A stretch of 64,000 bases of DNA. Source: Companilactobacillus jidongensis. GTDB taxonomy: Bacteria; Bacillota; Bacilli; Lactobacillales; Lactobacillaceae. The stretch lies in NCBI RefSeq assembly GCF_003946575.1, contig NZ_RHOP01000007.1, positions 1-64,000 on the forward strand. Reading direction: 5' to 3'. Shown here one piece after another: positions 53,334 to 62,360 of this stretch. Under the pieces are notes generated by a model that did not search any database, had not been told where the DNA came from, and saw nothing but the letters and a program-made list of their open reading frames with translations. The position numbers and the translations under genes are program-made. Each line of letters begins with the position of its first letter. The stretch's first letter is position 1.

Positions 53334-54530
53334 ATGTTAGATAAAAAAATTTACGATGAAATATTTTCCCATTCCTTTACTATTCCTATCAAGGTTGTTT
53401 ACTGGGATGGCAAAGAAAAAACTTATGGTGCAGAAGGAAAGTCTGACATAACAATTAAGTTTAATACTAAGGTTCCAATTTCTGAAGTTGTTAAACATGC
53501 CACACTTACTTTGGGTGAAGCATACATGGATAAAGATATTGAGATTGAAGGCTCAATTCAAAAACTTATCATGAATGCATACAAACAATCAGAAAGCTTT
53601 ATGTCCAATGTTAAATTAAAGAAGTTCATTCCTAAGTTCAGTCACAGTGAAGAGAGCAACAAAAAAGAAATTCAAGAACACTATGATATTGGTAATGATT
53701 TCTACAAATTATGGTTGGATGATACTATGACTTATTCATGTGCATATTTCCGTACACCAGAAGATACACTTGAACAAGCTCAAATGAACAAGGTTCATCA
53801 TATTTTGAATAAGTTGAATACCAAACCTGGTGAGACACTTATTGATGTCGGCTGTGGTTGGGGTACTATGATGTTCACTGCTGCCAAGGAATATGGCATG
53901 AAAGCTAAGGGTGTAACTCTTAGTCAAGAACAATATGATTACGTTAATAACAAGATTCAAGAAGAAAACTTAAGTGACCAAATGGAAGTTATTCTTGAAG
54001 ACTATCGTGAGATCGATGAAAAATTCGATCATGTTGTTTCTGTTGGTATGTTCGAACATGTTGGTGAAACTCATCTTGAGAATTACTTTAAGCAAATCAA
54101 GAACCTGTTGAAACCAAATGGTACTGCTTTAATTCACGGAATTACTGGTCAACACGAAGGATTGGGTGTTGATCCATGGCTTGTTAAGTACATCTTCCCA
54201 GGTGGATACATTCCGGATATCAAGGAAAATGTCGGTCATATTATGGATGCTAAGTTACAAATCGATGATATCGAACCACTTAGACGCCACTACCAAAAGA
54301 CAGTTGAAATCTGGCACCGTAACTTCATGAAGGTTGAAGACAAAGTTGAAGATATGTATGGTGAAAGATTTGTCCGTATGTGGGATGTCTATCTACAGGC
54401 TTGTGCCGCATCATTTGAAAGTGGTAATATCGATGTAATTCAATTCTTACTTACAAACGGTCCTAGTGGCTCATCATTGCCTATGACACGTGAATATATG
54501 ACAGACTTAGACAAGAAGACTGCAGAATAG
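53334..54530 (+). CDS. cfa: Cyclopropane-fatty-acyl-phospholipid synthase
   Basis: 398 residues. It transfers a methylene from S-adenosylmethionine to double bonds of membrane phospholipids, forming lactobacillic-type cyclopropane acids that protect from acid and ethanol. N-terminal lipid-binding domain (about 1-110), then SAM motif [20 protein letters not shown] (by parts), [11 protein letters not shown] and [12 protein letters not shown] lies just before the start region. It is followed 8 bases later by trmK. Confidence 0.95.
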   Translation: MLDKKIYDEIFSHSFTIPIKVVYWDGKEKTYGAEGKSDITIKFNTKVPISEVVKHATLTLGEAYMDKDIEIEGSIQKLIMNAYKQSESFMSNVKLKKFIPKFSHSEESNKKEIQEHYDIGNDFYKLWLDDTMTYSCAYFRTPEDTLEQAQMNKVHHILNKLNTKPGETLIDVGCGWGTMMFTAAKEYGMKAKGVTLSQEQYDYVNNKIQEENLSDQMEVILEDYREIDEKFDHVVSVGMFEHVGETHLENYFKQIKNLLKPNGTALIHGITGQHEGLGVDPWLVKYIFPGGYIPDIKENVGHIMDAKLQIDDIEPLRRHYQKTVEIWHRNFMKVEDKVEDMYGERFVRMWDVYLQACAASFESGNIDVIQFLLTNGPSGSSLPMTREYMTDLDKKTAE

Positions 54531-54538
54531 AGGTTAAT

Positions 54539-55228
54539 GTGACTTTACTATCAAAAAGATTACAAGCCGTTTACCAAATGGTAGACGCTGGAACTAGAGT
54601 GGCAGATATTGGCTCTGACCACGCATACTTACCAGTTGAATTGACTGAAACAGGAATCATCAGTTATGCAATTGCTGGGGAGGTTGCTGTAGGACCGATG
54701 TCTCGCTCCAAAGCTGACGTTGAGAAGTTTGGATTAAGTGACAAAATCGATGTGCGTTTGGGCGATGGTTTAGCTGTTATCAATGGGGAAGATAAGATTG
54801 ATACAGTTACGATTGCTGGAATGGGCGGTATTTTGATATGTGATATTTTGTCACGTGCAACTGAAGAGCAATTATCAAATGTTCAAACCCTGATTTTACA
54901 GCCGAATATCGGTGAACCGCTGGTCCGCCATTGGTTAGTTGAACATAATTTTGAAATCATAGATGAAGATATTTTATCTGAAGATCATCATGATTATGAA
55001 ATTATCAAGGCACAAAAAAAGAGCTCAGTTGATGATTTAACTGAAGCTCAATTTTTGATGGGTCCGATACTTATGTCCAAGAAATCAGAGGCTTTTGTCA
55101 ATAAGTGGCAACGTAAGCTTAATGGTTACCAGAAGGCCGTTGCTAACATGCATAATGCTAAGCAAATCGACGAAGCAAAGATAAGTCAGATGCAACAATA
55201 TATTAAGTATGTTGAGGAGATCTTATAA
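54539..55228 (+). CDS. trmK: tRNA (adenine(22)-N1)-methyltransferase
   Basis: 229 residues, GTG start after AGAGG. SAM-dependent enzyme modifying A22 of tRNA. Motif I VADIGSDHAYLPVEL, TIAGMGG and LILQPN (NPPY-like position) are the TrmK signatures. Its stop overlaps the start of the Nif3-like gene by one base, the typical Firmicute trmK-yqfO pair. Confidence 0.95.
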   Translation: MTLLSKRLQAVYQMVDAGTRVADIGSDHAYLPVELTETGIISYAIAGEVAVGPMSRSKADVEKFGLSDKIDVRLGDGLAVINGEDKIDTVTIAGMGGILICDILSRATEEQLSNVQTLILQPNIGEPLVRHWLVEHNFEIIDEDILSEDHHDYEIIKAQKKSSVDDLTEAQFLMGPILMSKKSEAFVNKWQRKLNGYQKAVANMHNAKQIDEAKISQMQQYIKYVEEIL

Positions 55229-56019
55229 TGGTTAAAGTTCAAGACATTATCAATCAAGTAGAGGATTATGCACCACTGTCAATTAAGATGGACGGTGATC
55301 CAACAGGATTTCAAATCGGTGATCGTAATCAAGAGGTTCATCGTATCATGACAACTTTGGATGTTAGGCCAAAGGTCGTTCAGGAAGCAATTGATAAAAA
55401 GATTGACTTGATCTTGGCACATCATCCTATTATGTTCAGACCTGCTAAGAATCTTGATTTAGATTCAGCTCAGAACAAGATGTACGCTGATTTGTTATCT
55501 AATAATATTGCTGTAAATGCATCTCATACTAATATGGACAAAGCCCATGGTGGTATGAATGATTGGTTAATGGAAAAGCTTGAACTTGAGAATGTCCATT
55601 ATTTAGACCCTGATGATGATTATTCAATAGGTAGAATTGGCGAATTGTCAGAAGCTATGGACTTGCTTGATTTCGCAAAAAAAGTTCGTGATGCTTATAA
55701 CTTGCCTAATCTTAGATTTGTCAAATCTGAGTTGGGACAATCCGTAAAAAAAGTTGCCTTGATCGGTGGAGATGCTGGAAAATTTTATCCCGAAGTATTA
55801 AAAGCTGGTGCTGATACATTTATTACTGGTGATGTCTATTATCATACTGCCCACGATATGATGTCAGCTGGATTGAACGTTGTTGATCCAGGACACCATA
55901 TTGAAGCAATTTTTATCGAAAAAATGGCTAATTTACTTAATGATTGGAAAAAGGGTAATCATTGGGACGTAGATATAGTACAATCAGAAGTAGATACAGA
56001 ACCATATAATTTTATTTAG
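55228..56019 (+). CDS. Nif3-like dinuclear metal protein (YqfO family)
   Basis: 263 residues, lacking the central insert of the longer YqfO form. Metal-binding segments: DPTGFQIGD, LAHHPIMFRP, ASHTNMDKAHGGMN and DPGHHIEAIF. The family is annotated as GTP cyclohydrolase I type 2 homologue, but its physiological reaction is unsettled. Coupled to trmK by overlap. Confidence 0.92.
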   Translation: MVKVQDIINQVEDYAPLSIKMDGDPTGFQIGDRNQEVHRIMTTLDVRPKVVQEAIDKKIDLILAHHPIMFRPAKNLDLDSAQNKMYADLLSNNIAVNASHTNMDKAHGGMNDWLMEKLELENVHYLDPDDDYSIGRIGELSEAMDLLDFAKKVRDAYNLPNLRFVKSELGQSVKKVALIGGDAGKFYPEVLKAGADTFITGDVYYHTAHDMMSAGLNVVDPGHHIEAIFIEKMANLLNDWKKGNHWDVDIVQSEVDTEPYNFI

Positions 56020-56032
56020 GGAGTGTGTGGAA

Positions 56033-57280
56033 ATGGCAATTAAATACGAAAAATTAGTACCACGTTTCTTGGGTTATGTGAAAGAGAATACTCGTTCTGA
56101 TGAGAATTCAAATACGATTCCTTCTACAGAAAGACAAACAGTCTTTTTGAACAAGTTAGCTGATGAACTGAAGGAAATCGGTATGAGCGATGTAAAAATC
56201 AATCCAGTTAACTCATACTTAACCGCTGAACTTCCATCAAACTTGAATCATGATGTCCCAGTTCTTGGTTTAATTTCTCATGTTGATACTGCTGATTTTA
56301 ATTCTGAAAACATCAAACCAAAGATTGTTGAGAATTACGATGGTAAGAGTGTTATCAAGCTTGACGATGACGGCAAGTATACACTTGATCCAGCAATATT
56401 CTCATCATTAAAAAATTATGCTGGTCAAACACTTATTACAACTAGTGGTGACACATTGCTAGGATCAGATGACAAATCTGGTGTTACAGAGATTATCACG
56501 GCAATGGAATACTTGATCAGTCATCCTGAAGTAAAGCACGGTAAAGTCAAGATTGGTCTTGGACCTGATGAGGAAATCGGTACAGGTTCACTTAAGTTTG
56601 ATGTTGACGACTTTGGTGCTGACTTCGCCTATACAGTTGACGGTGGTCCGGTTGGACAACTTGAATATGAAACATTTAGTGCTGCTAGTTTGAAAGTTTA
56701 TATTACCGGTAAAGATGTTCATCCTGGTTCTGCTAAAGATATCATGATCAATGCGGTCAATATCGCAACTGAATTCCAAACAGCATTACCTGACGATGAA
56801 GTTCCTGAAAAGACTGATGGTCGTCAAGGATTCTTCCACTTACTTGAGTTGAAGGGTACTGTTGATAATGCTTATATGGATTACATCATCCGTGATTTTG
56901 ACCGTGATGGTTTGGAAGCACGTAAAAATAAGGCAACTGAAATTGCCAAAACGCTAAATGACAAGTATGGCGAAGGTACTGTTAGACTTGATATGCACGA
57001 TGAATATTATAATATGATCGATGTTATCAAGGATCACATGGATGTTGTCAAAATTGCTGAAGAAGCATTGAAGAACTTAGACATCACACCGGATGAAGAA
57101 CCAGTTCGTGGTGGTACTGACGGTTCAACTATCTCATTCATGGGATTGCCAACACCTAACTTGTTTGCTGGTGGAGAAAATATGCATGGACGTTACGAAT
57201 ATGTAGCTGAAGAATCAATGGAAAAAGCTGTTGATGTGATTCTTGAAATTATTAAGTTGAATAATGATAGTAAAAAATAA
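56033..57280 (+). CDS. pepT: Peptidase T (tripeptide aminopeptidase)
   Basis: 415 residues from the ATG at 56033 (AGGGAG upstream). M20B dizinc tripeptidase releasing the N-terminal residue from tripeptides. GLISHVDTAD, LLGSDDKSG (bridging Asp), GPDEEIGTGS (catalytic Glu pair) and a C-terminal His in ENMHGRYE are all present. It supports the proteolytic nutrition of lactic acid bacteria. Terminator follows. Confidence 0.96.
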   Translation: MAIKYEKLVPRFLGYVKENTRSDENSNTIPSTERQTVFLNKLADELKEIGMSDVKINPVNSYLTAELPSNLNHDVPVLGLISHVDTADFNSENIKPKIVENYDGKSVIKLDDDGKYTLDPAIFSSLKNYAGQTLITTSGDTLLGSDDKSGVTEIITAMEYLISHPEVKHGKVKIGLGPDEEIGTGSLKFDVDDFGADFAYTVDGGPVGQLEYETFSAASLKVYITGKDVHPGSAKDIMINAVNIATEFQTALPDDEVPEKTDGRQGFFHLLELKGTVDNAYMDYIIRDFDRDGLEARKNKATEIAKTLNDKYGEGTVRLDMHDEYYNMIDVIKDHMDVVKIAEEALKNLDITPDEEPVRGGTDGSTISFMGLPTPNLFAGGENMHGRYEYVAEESMEKAVDVILEIIKLNNDSKK

Positions 57281-57290
57281 TTGATCGTTT

Positions 57291-57330
57291 AAAGAGGCAG
57301 TCGCTTTAATTAGCGATTGGCTCTTTTTTA
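57291..57330 (+). terminator. Intrinsic terminator of pepT
   Basis: AAAGAGGCAGTCGC (57291-57304) and GCGATTGGCTCTTT (57313-57326) pair with one mismatch and one wobble, followed by T residues. Confidence 0.8.
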
Positions 57331-57366
57331 TTTTAAGCTATTTATATTTTTAAAATGTCACTCTGT

Positions 57367-57404
57367 CTATAGATTCAGCTATTAATGAATGGCTGAATCT
57401 ATAG
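57367..57404. repeat. 13-12-13 inverted repeat before the serine recombinase gene
   Basis: CTATAGATTCAGC (57367-57379) and GCTGAATCTATAG (57392-57404) are perfectly complementary around a 12-base loop. The right arm runs into the AGGAGG ribosome site (57403-57408). In DNA it could be an operator or recombinase-binding site; in RNA the hairpin would sit against the ribosome site. TATAGA in the left arm may also be a -10 box. Confidence 0.8.
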
Positions 57405-57421
57405 GAGGAGTGATTTTTTTT

Positions 57422-58063
57422 ATGTCGGAAAATAGCAACGAAGTAATGATCGGTTACGTAAGAGTATCTACTATTGAAGATCGACAGAAGTTAGGTTTTG
57501 AAGCCCAGAAAAGAATACTTAAAGATAATCATGTAGATTATATCTATAGCGAGAAGATAAGCGGACGAAAGGATGATCGTCCGGAATTTCAGAAGGCAAT
57601 TAATAAATGTAAAAGGTTATCTAAAAAAGGATATCAAGTGACCTTTGTGGTTGTAAAACTAGATAGGGTTTCTCGTAAAATGTCTTCACTATTGAATATT
57701 TTGGAAGGTTTAAAAGCTAGTAATATTGCGTTCAGATCGATCAATGAAAATATTGACACGACCTCAGCTACTGGTATTCTAATGATGCAATTATTGGCGA
57801 TGTTTAGCGAATTTGAGGTCAATACTCTGAGAACGAGAACCAAAGAAGCACTTCGCCAAGCCAAATTAGATGGAAAAATTTTGGGTAGACCTTCGTATGA
57901 TGAAAATATTCGTCAAAAAGTTGTAAACATGTATAGAAATCCCGATATAACAGTTAAGGAGGTCGCAGAAAAATGTAAAGTTTCGGAAAGAACTGTTTAT
58001 AGAATCGCAAAAGATAACAAATTATCTCGATCTTTTAAAAATGGGGCTTCATTTTTAGATTAG
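57422..58063 (+). CDS. Small serine recombinase (resolvase/invertase family)
   Basis: 213 residues from the ATG at 57422; AGGAGG is 13 bases upstream and a run of eight T (57414-57421) lies between, so a GTG at 57410 cannot be excluded. Catalytic domain (about 9-150): IGYVRVST with nucleophile Ser16 and Arg14; KLDRVSRKM with Asp81, Arg82 and Arg85. Then the long E helix (about 115-150) and a C-terminal helix-turn-helix (about 170-200; VKEVAEKCKVSERTVYRI). It cuts both strands two bases apart and exchanges them. Two hix-like palindromes lie just downstream, next to a surface-protein array. Confidence 0.93.
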   Translation: MSENSNEVMIGYVRVSTIEDRQKLGFEAQKRILKDNHVDYIYSEKISGRKDDRPEFQKAINKCKRLSKKGYQVTFVVVKLDRVSRKMSSLLNILEGLKASNIAFRSINENIDTTSATGILMMQLLAMFSEFEVNTLRTRTKEALRQAKLDGKILGRPSYDENIRQKVVNMYRNPDITVKEVAEKCKVSERTVYRIAKDNKLSRSFKNGASFLD

Positions 58064-58101
58064 CTTGACTTATACTTATTACATAAAAATAATGGTATTT
58101 A

Positions 58102-58127
58102 CTGCCATATACGAACGTATATGACAG
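58102..58127. other. Candidate serine recombinase crossover site 1
   Basis: Half sites CTGCCATATACG (58102-58113) and CGTATATGACAG (58116-58127) are inverted copies with one mismatch around a central AA. The 12-2-12 plan equals that of hix/gix-type invertase sites. It lies 38 bases after the recombinase stop codon. Confidence 0.65.
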
Positions 58128-58153
58128 CACAATTGCCCTATGAAATACCCCGC

Positions 58154-58206
58154 AAAAAGTGTTGATATGACTGAGTTTGTTCAGTTCATGTCAGCACTTT
58201 TTTTGT
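58154..58206. terminator. Long terminator hairpin between the two candidate crossover sites
   Basis: A 21-bp stem: AAAAAGTGTTGATATGA then CTGA (58154-58174), pairing with TCAG, one bulged T, then TCATGTCAGCACTTTTT (58181-58202), with two G-U wobbles and loop GTTTGT. A and T runs on both outer sides allow termination in both directions. It ends the recombinase transcript. Confidence 0.88.
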
Positions 58207-58207
58207 T

Positions 58208-58233
58208 ATGTCAGTTACGTTCGTTTTTGGCAG
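58208..58233. other. Candidate serine recombinase crossover site 2 (inverted)
   Basis: Half sites ATGTCAGTTACG (58208-58219) and CGTTTTTGGCAG (58222-58233) flank a TT core. Compared with the reverse complement of site 1, 21 of 26 bases are identical, so this is a diverged copy in opposite orientation. The two cores are about 106 bases apart. Confidence 0.55.
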
Positions 58234-58321
58234 TTCTGTCATGAACAAATTGGGAGGGATTATTTTAATAGTCAAAAATTTGTAATATTTCAATTACATT
58301 TTGAATTTCATGGGGGATAAG

Positions 58322-59521
58322 ATGGATTTTAAGAAAAAAGTACTCTATGCCACTTTGTTTGCTTCCAGTTGTTTGCTTTCAACAAATATTGCTAAGGCAG
58401 ATACAATTGCCGACACGAATAATAATCAGCCTACTAGTCAAGCTGTATCTGAAGCAACTCAACAAACCGAAACAAATGAAACAGCACCAGAGACAAATAC
58501 GAAAGTTAATTCAGATCAGGAACAAAATGATACTAATTCGTCTCAATTAACTCAGAATACTCAACAAACAGAACAGACAAATGTCCAACAAGTTCAAAGT
58601 GTTGAAAAAATTGATGGTGTGTATTCTACCAACAACCAAGTTACAATGTTATATCAATCTGATGGTACACCAATCAAAAATCGTGCATTAATGGCTAACA
58701 CTGCTTGGTACACGAATGCTCGTCAAACAATGACTGATGGTTACAACTATTATCGTGTTGCTACAAATGAGTATGCAAACGGAAGTGATGGCAGTTATAC
58801 ACCATACGTTCAACCATATGTTGGAAACGCGACAGTTGTCTACAAGAGTGGATCAAGCATTCATGACTTCAAGGGTTATGGTAGCAATGCTGTTTATTCA
58901 GGAAATGATTTACCAACTGGAAGTAATTGGAAGATAAGTAATCATGTCAATGTCGGTGGTAAAGAATGGTATCAGATCGGTAATAATACTTGGGTGCCAC
59001 AAGATTATGTCGTAGTAAATGGTGGTCAATATAAATCTGCTGACTGGTTAACGGGTGTTCCGCTGATCTCTCAACGACCAGAATTACCGAATGGCTGTGA
59101 GATCACTGCTGTAACCATGATGTTGCAATATGCAGGCGCCAAGGTTGATAAGATGCAGATGGCTCGTGAGATGCCAAGAAGTGGTGATCCTAATTATGGT
59201 TACATCGGTCAACCTTGGGATGGTACTGGTATCACCATCTTTCCACCTGCACTTATGAACTTAGTAGAGAAATATACTGGTACTGCTAAGAACTTGACTG
59301 GACAGGGATTAGATGCCATTAAGTATCAAATCAATATTGGTCATCCGGTTGTGACTTGGAATACTTTACATGGATTCCCATATCACGCATTAACAGTGAC
59401 TGGTTATGACTCACAATACGTTTATTACAACGATTGCTGGACTAATCAGACAACACAAATGGATATTAATTCATTTATCAATAATTGGAATACACAAAAT
59501 AGACGTGCAATAAGTTATTAG
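58322..59521 (+). CDS. Secreted SLAP-module protein with C39-like cysteine peptidase domain
   Basis: 399 residues from the ATG at 58322 (GGGGGA upstream). Signal peptide to about residue 26 (NIAKADT). A Thr/Gln/Asn-rich linker (about 27-95) precedes two SLAP-type modules (about 97-160, ending YYRVATNEYANGSD, and 165-235, ending WYQIGNNTWV). The C-terminal domain (about 240-399) is of the Peptidase_C39_2 papain-like type: Cys in LPNGCEITAV, His in FPYHALTV, and Asn/Asp in YYNDCW. It probably cleaves peptide bonds at the cell surface, perhaps in peptidoglycan; the target is unknown. First gene of the surface array, after the recombination-site region. Confidence 0.85.
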   Translation: MDFKKKVLYATLFASSCLLSTNIAKADTIADTNNNQPTSQAVSEATQQTETNETAPETNTKVNSDQEQNDTNSSQLTQNTQQTEQTNVQQVQSVEKIDGVYSTNNQVTMLYQSDGTPIKNRALMANTAWYTNARQTMTDGYNYYRVATNEYANGSDGSYTPYVQPYVGNATVVYKSGSSIHDFKGYGSNAVYSGNDLPTGSNWKISNHVNVGGKEWYQIGNNTWVPQDYVVVNGGQYKSADWLTGVPLISQRPELPNGCEITAVTMMLQYAGAKVDKMQMAREMPRSGDPNYGYIGQPWDGTGITIFPPALMNLVEKYTGTAKNLTGQGLDAIKYQINIGHPVVTWNTLHGFPYHALTVTGYDSQYVYYNDCWTNQTTQMDINSFINNWNTQNRRAISY

Positions 59522-59533
59522 GGGAGAATATTT

Positions 59534-60595
59534 ATGAAATCATTATTAGTGAAATCTATGACAGTCTCAGGGATAGCATTAGCTGCCTTTGTGACTAGTT
59601 CAGTTTTGTCTCAAGATGTAGATGCTGCAAGTGTTGCCACGACTAAAGATGTGCCAGTGACTTATATCTACACAAAAACTGGTCAACAAATCAAGAATAG
59701 AGGACTACAAGCTAATTCTGGTTGGAGGGTTGGTAAGACAATCACTGTTAATGGAACAACTATGTATCAAGTTGCAACTAATGAATATTTGAAGGCAAAT
59801 GATTCTATATTGTCTGATAATACTCCGCATTCAAGCAATGGTTCATTTGTAGCTACTGTACACGTATCTAGAGAATACGCCTTTACTCATTCAGATAATG
59901 ACGACTCGTTTCTGGGAGTGGTAGAGAATGGGACATCATGGAAAGTTGGACGTGTACTTTATGAATCAGCTACTGGTAAAACTTTTTATCAAATAGGAAG
60001 TCATCTATATATTGATGCAGTAGATACAACGATTAATGTACCAGAAAGTTCAATTTCTAAAGAAACTATAAAAGATATAAATACTGTGAATGTGACATAT
60101 CAACCAGATGTCTCAAAGATAAATGAGTATTTCGTTAAGTATCTTAATGCTTTACATAAGGCCAATGGAACTACACCAGTAAGTTTGACAGATGACATGA
60201 TGAGCTATGCTCAACAACGTGCTAATCAACAAGAAGGTCATGTACTGGATCATTCAACAGCTGCTAGAAAGACATCCGAAGATTTGGATGGAACAGGGTT
60301 AGATGGAATAGTTAGATTTAGAGGAATTAGATCCGACAAAGATGCTGCATACTATTTCTTAAAAGATTGGTATGACGATGATTACAATTCTATTCCAATG
60401 GGACAAGCTGGTCATTTTGGTCATCGTGCCGCATTAATTTATTCTGGTCCAACAGTTGGATTAGGAATCTCTGAGGATGCTGCGGCATTCACTGCTGATT
60501 GGAATTACAGCACAATAGATCAATATGATGCACTATACAATTACACAGGTTCAAATCCTAACACCAAGTTTATTTCTAAAGATTCAGTCCAATAA
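59534..60595 (+). CDS. Secreted SLAP-module protein with CAP/SCP domain
   Basis: 353 residues. Signal peptide to about residue 32 (SQDVDAAS). Two SLAP-type modules (about 33-95, with MYQVATNEYLKAND, and 100-165, with FYQIGSHLYID). The C-terminal CAP (cysteine-rich secretory protein/allergen/PR-1) domain begins near residue 195: INEYFVKYLNALHKANG, MMSYAQQRANQQ, and VGLGISEDAAAFTADW. Bacterial CAP proteins are extracellular with undefined activity. It starts 12 bases after the previous gene, with GGGGAG as ribosome site. Confidence 0.82.
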   Translation: MKSLLVKSMTVSGIALAAFVTSSVLSQDVDAASVATTKDVPVTYIYTKTGQQIKNRGLQANSGWRVGKTITVNGTTMYQVATNEYLKANDSILSDNTPHSSNGSFVATVHVSREYAFTHSDNDDSFLGVVENGTSWKVGRVLYESATGKTFYQIGSHLYIDAVDTTINVPESSISKETIKDINTVNVTYQPDVSKINEYFVKYLNALHKANGTTPVSLTDDMMSYAQQRANQQEGHVLDHSTAARKTSEDLDGTGLDGIVRFRGIRSDKDAAYYFLKDWYDDDYNSIPMGQAGHFGHRAALIYSGPTVGLGISEDAAAFTADWNYSTIDQYDALYNYTGSNPNTKFISKDSVQ

Positions 60596-60644
60596 TATAT
60601 GTTTAAAAATTTTAAATTAAATTATCAAATTAGGGGAAATACAT

Positions 60645-62114
60645 ATGAATAACAGAACAAAGTTTGTAATGATTTGTGGTTTTGCTTTAACAACATTTTT
60701 GGCAACTCAACAAACAGTAAAAGCTGACACAACGACGGATTCACAACAAGTAGAAAACGTTGCTACAACTAATGCAAATAGCAATAATACGCAAGCAGTA
60801 TCACAAGCCACTACTGCCGCTCCACAAACTGATCAAAATACTGATCAAAGTACTACAAATGACGATACATCATCACTTGTAAATTACGCACAAGATACAC
60901 AACAACAAGCAACTACAAATGATACACAAACGGCCTCAACACAAGCAGATGCTACTGCCTCAAATATTACACATATTAATGCAGTTGTAGAAACTCATGA
61001 TCAAATGACTTATCTATATACAAAAGATGGTACACAAGTTAAGAACCGTGCCTTGATGGCTAACACTCCATTGGCAACTGATCAAAAGATGGCATTGAAT
61101 GGAGCAAACTATTATCGTGTTGCCACAAATGAATATACAAATAGTAATGATGTAACAATGCAATACGGTACATCAGCTACTGGTGTTATTCGTGTTAAAA
61201 AAGACGGAGCAGTAAATTATGCACGTGAAGATACTGGATTTGTCAAAAATGGTCAAGCTAACCAAGCTGCTAACTCAACTTGGAAATATAACAAGACTGA
61301 TAATGCTAGTGGTTTAACTTATTATCAAATTGCTAATAATGTTTGGCTAAACAGTGATGATGCTACAGTTGCTCCTGCATATCAAAATCCAAATGGTTGG
61401 TTACAAGTTCAAAATACACAAATTCAACCAGTTGGTAATGTTGGCTATGACTTATACAACGGCGTTGAAGGTATCAAGACGTGGTTAGTTAGAAGATACT
61501 TTGGTTATTCAAATGCACATACAATCTATGATGGTTCAGTTGCATCTTCAGTTAGAAACTTACAATCACGTAAAGGATTGCCTGTTACAGGTGTTGTTAA
61601 TCTAGCAACTTGGGAAGCAATGGGTTATTCAGAATCTGATTGGTATGACATCGATTCGTATGTTGCTCCGCTACAAACAAACATTACAAGTACTCGTTCA
61701 GATCACATTGAAGCAATGATCAACCAAGCATACAAGTACATTGGTCAACCTTGGATCTCTGGTGCAGCTTCAATGCCTGCTTATGGCGTTGACTGTTCTG
61801 GATTAGTCACACAAGCATTGTATGCTTCAGGTATTAATTCAGCACCAATTTCAAATATTCAACATGCACAACCAGGACATGAATGGAATAGTCGTGACTA
61901 CTGGGCAGATGCAAGAATCCCACAAGTAAACTTCAATAATCGTCAACGTGGGGACTTGATTTTCTTCGCTGATCCATCAACTGGTGTTGTATGGCATGTT
62001 GGTATTTTATTGAATCCAGATACTATGATTGAATCATGGCCATTCGCTGTTCAAGTACATTCAATCTACGGCTCACGTGGAACCATTGTTGGCGTTAAAC
62101 GTGTTTTTGCTTAA
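60645..62114 (+). CDS. Secreted SLAP-module endopeptidase with peptidoglycan-binding and NlpC/P60 domains
   Basis: 489 residues. Signal peptide to about 28 (QTVKAD), Thr/Gln/Asn-rich linker (about 30-110), two SLAP-type modules (about 112-245; YYRVATNEYTNSND, YYQIANNVWLNSDD), a peptidoglycan-binding-like segment (about 285-325; VRNLQSRKGLPVTGVVNLATWEAM by parts) and an NlpC/P60 domain (about 345-489) with nucleophile Cys in YGVDCSGLV and His in VWHVGILL. It would cut peptidoglycan stem peptides. The order linker, wall-binding modules, hydrolase is typical of lactobacillar autolysins. Confidence 0.88.
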   Translation: MNNRTKFVMICGFALTTFLATQQTVKADTTTDSQQVENVATTNANSNNTQAVSQATTAAPQTDQNTDQSTTNDDTSSLVNYAQDTQQQATTNDTQTASTQADATASNITHINAVVETHDQMTYLYTKDGTQVKNRALMANTPLATDQKMALNGANYYRVATNEYTNSNDVTMQYGTSATGVIRVKKDGAVNYAREDTGFVKNGQANQAANSTWKYNKTDNASGLTYYQIANNVWLNSDDATVAPAYQNPNGWLQVQNTQIQPVGNVGYDLYNGVEGIKTWLVRRYFGYSNAHTIYDGSVASSVRNLQSRKGLPVTGVVNLATWEAMGYSESDWYDIDSYVAPLQTNITSTRSDHIEAMINQAYKYIGQPWISGAASMPAYGVDCSGLVTQALYASGINSAPISNIQHAQPGHEWNSRDYWADARIPQVNFNNRQRGDLIFFADPSTGVVWHVGILLNPDTMIESWPFAVQVHSIYGSRGTIVGVKRVFA

Positions 62115-62132
62115 TTAGGAGGAGTCACGTTT

Positions 62133-62336
62133 ATGGGACATTGGGAACCAGGTAGAGTTTTTCAAGAAATGAATTGGGTCGAAGATGATGGCGGTGGTTG
62201 CGGATGCGGTTGTATAATCGCAATTCTAGTAATTGTTGCTTTACTTTTCGGCATAAGCTTTATTTTGAATCATCTAGGGGTAATTATTATCTTTGGAGTT
62301 CTTGCTTTGGTTATATTTTTTGCAATTAAATGGTAA
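62133..62336 (+). CDS. Small cysteine/glycine-rich membrane protein, unknown function
   Basis: 67 residues, AGGAGG 10 bases before the ATG. A polar N-terminus (GHWEPGRVFQEMNWVEDD), then GGGCGCGC immediately before two hydrophobic helices (about 27-45 and 47-66). Three closely spaced cysteines at the membrane face could bind metal, be acylated, or form disulfides; nothing decides between these. It is the only member of the array without a SLAP module. No family recognised. Confidence 0.7.
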   Translation: MGHWEPGRVFQEMNWVEDDGGGCGCGCIIAILVIVALLFGISFILNHLGVIIIFGVLALVIFFAIKW

Positions 62337-62360
62337 ATAAAAAATAGTGTGGGGTTAAAT

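Noticed and set aside
57422-58063. Recombinase as mark of a prophage or transposon
   Set aside because: No integrase, capsid, transposase or terminal repeats nearby; flanking pepT and surface genes look chromosomal.
58128-58300. A CRISPR leader or repeat array in the repeat-rich region after the recombinase
   Set aside because: Only two inverted palindromes and one hairpin are present; no direct repeats with spacers and no cas genes.
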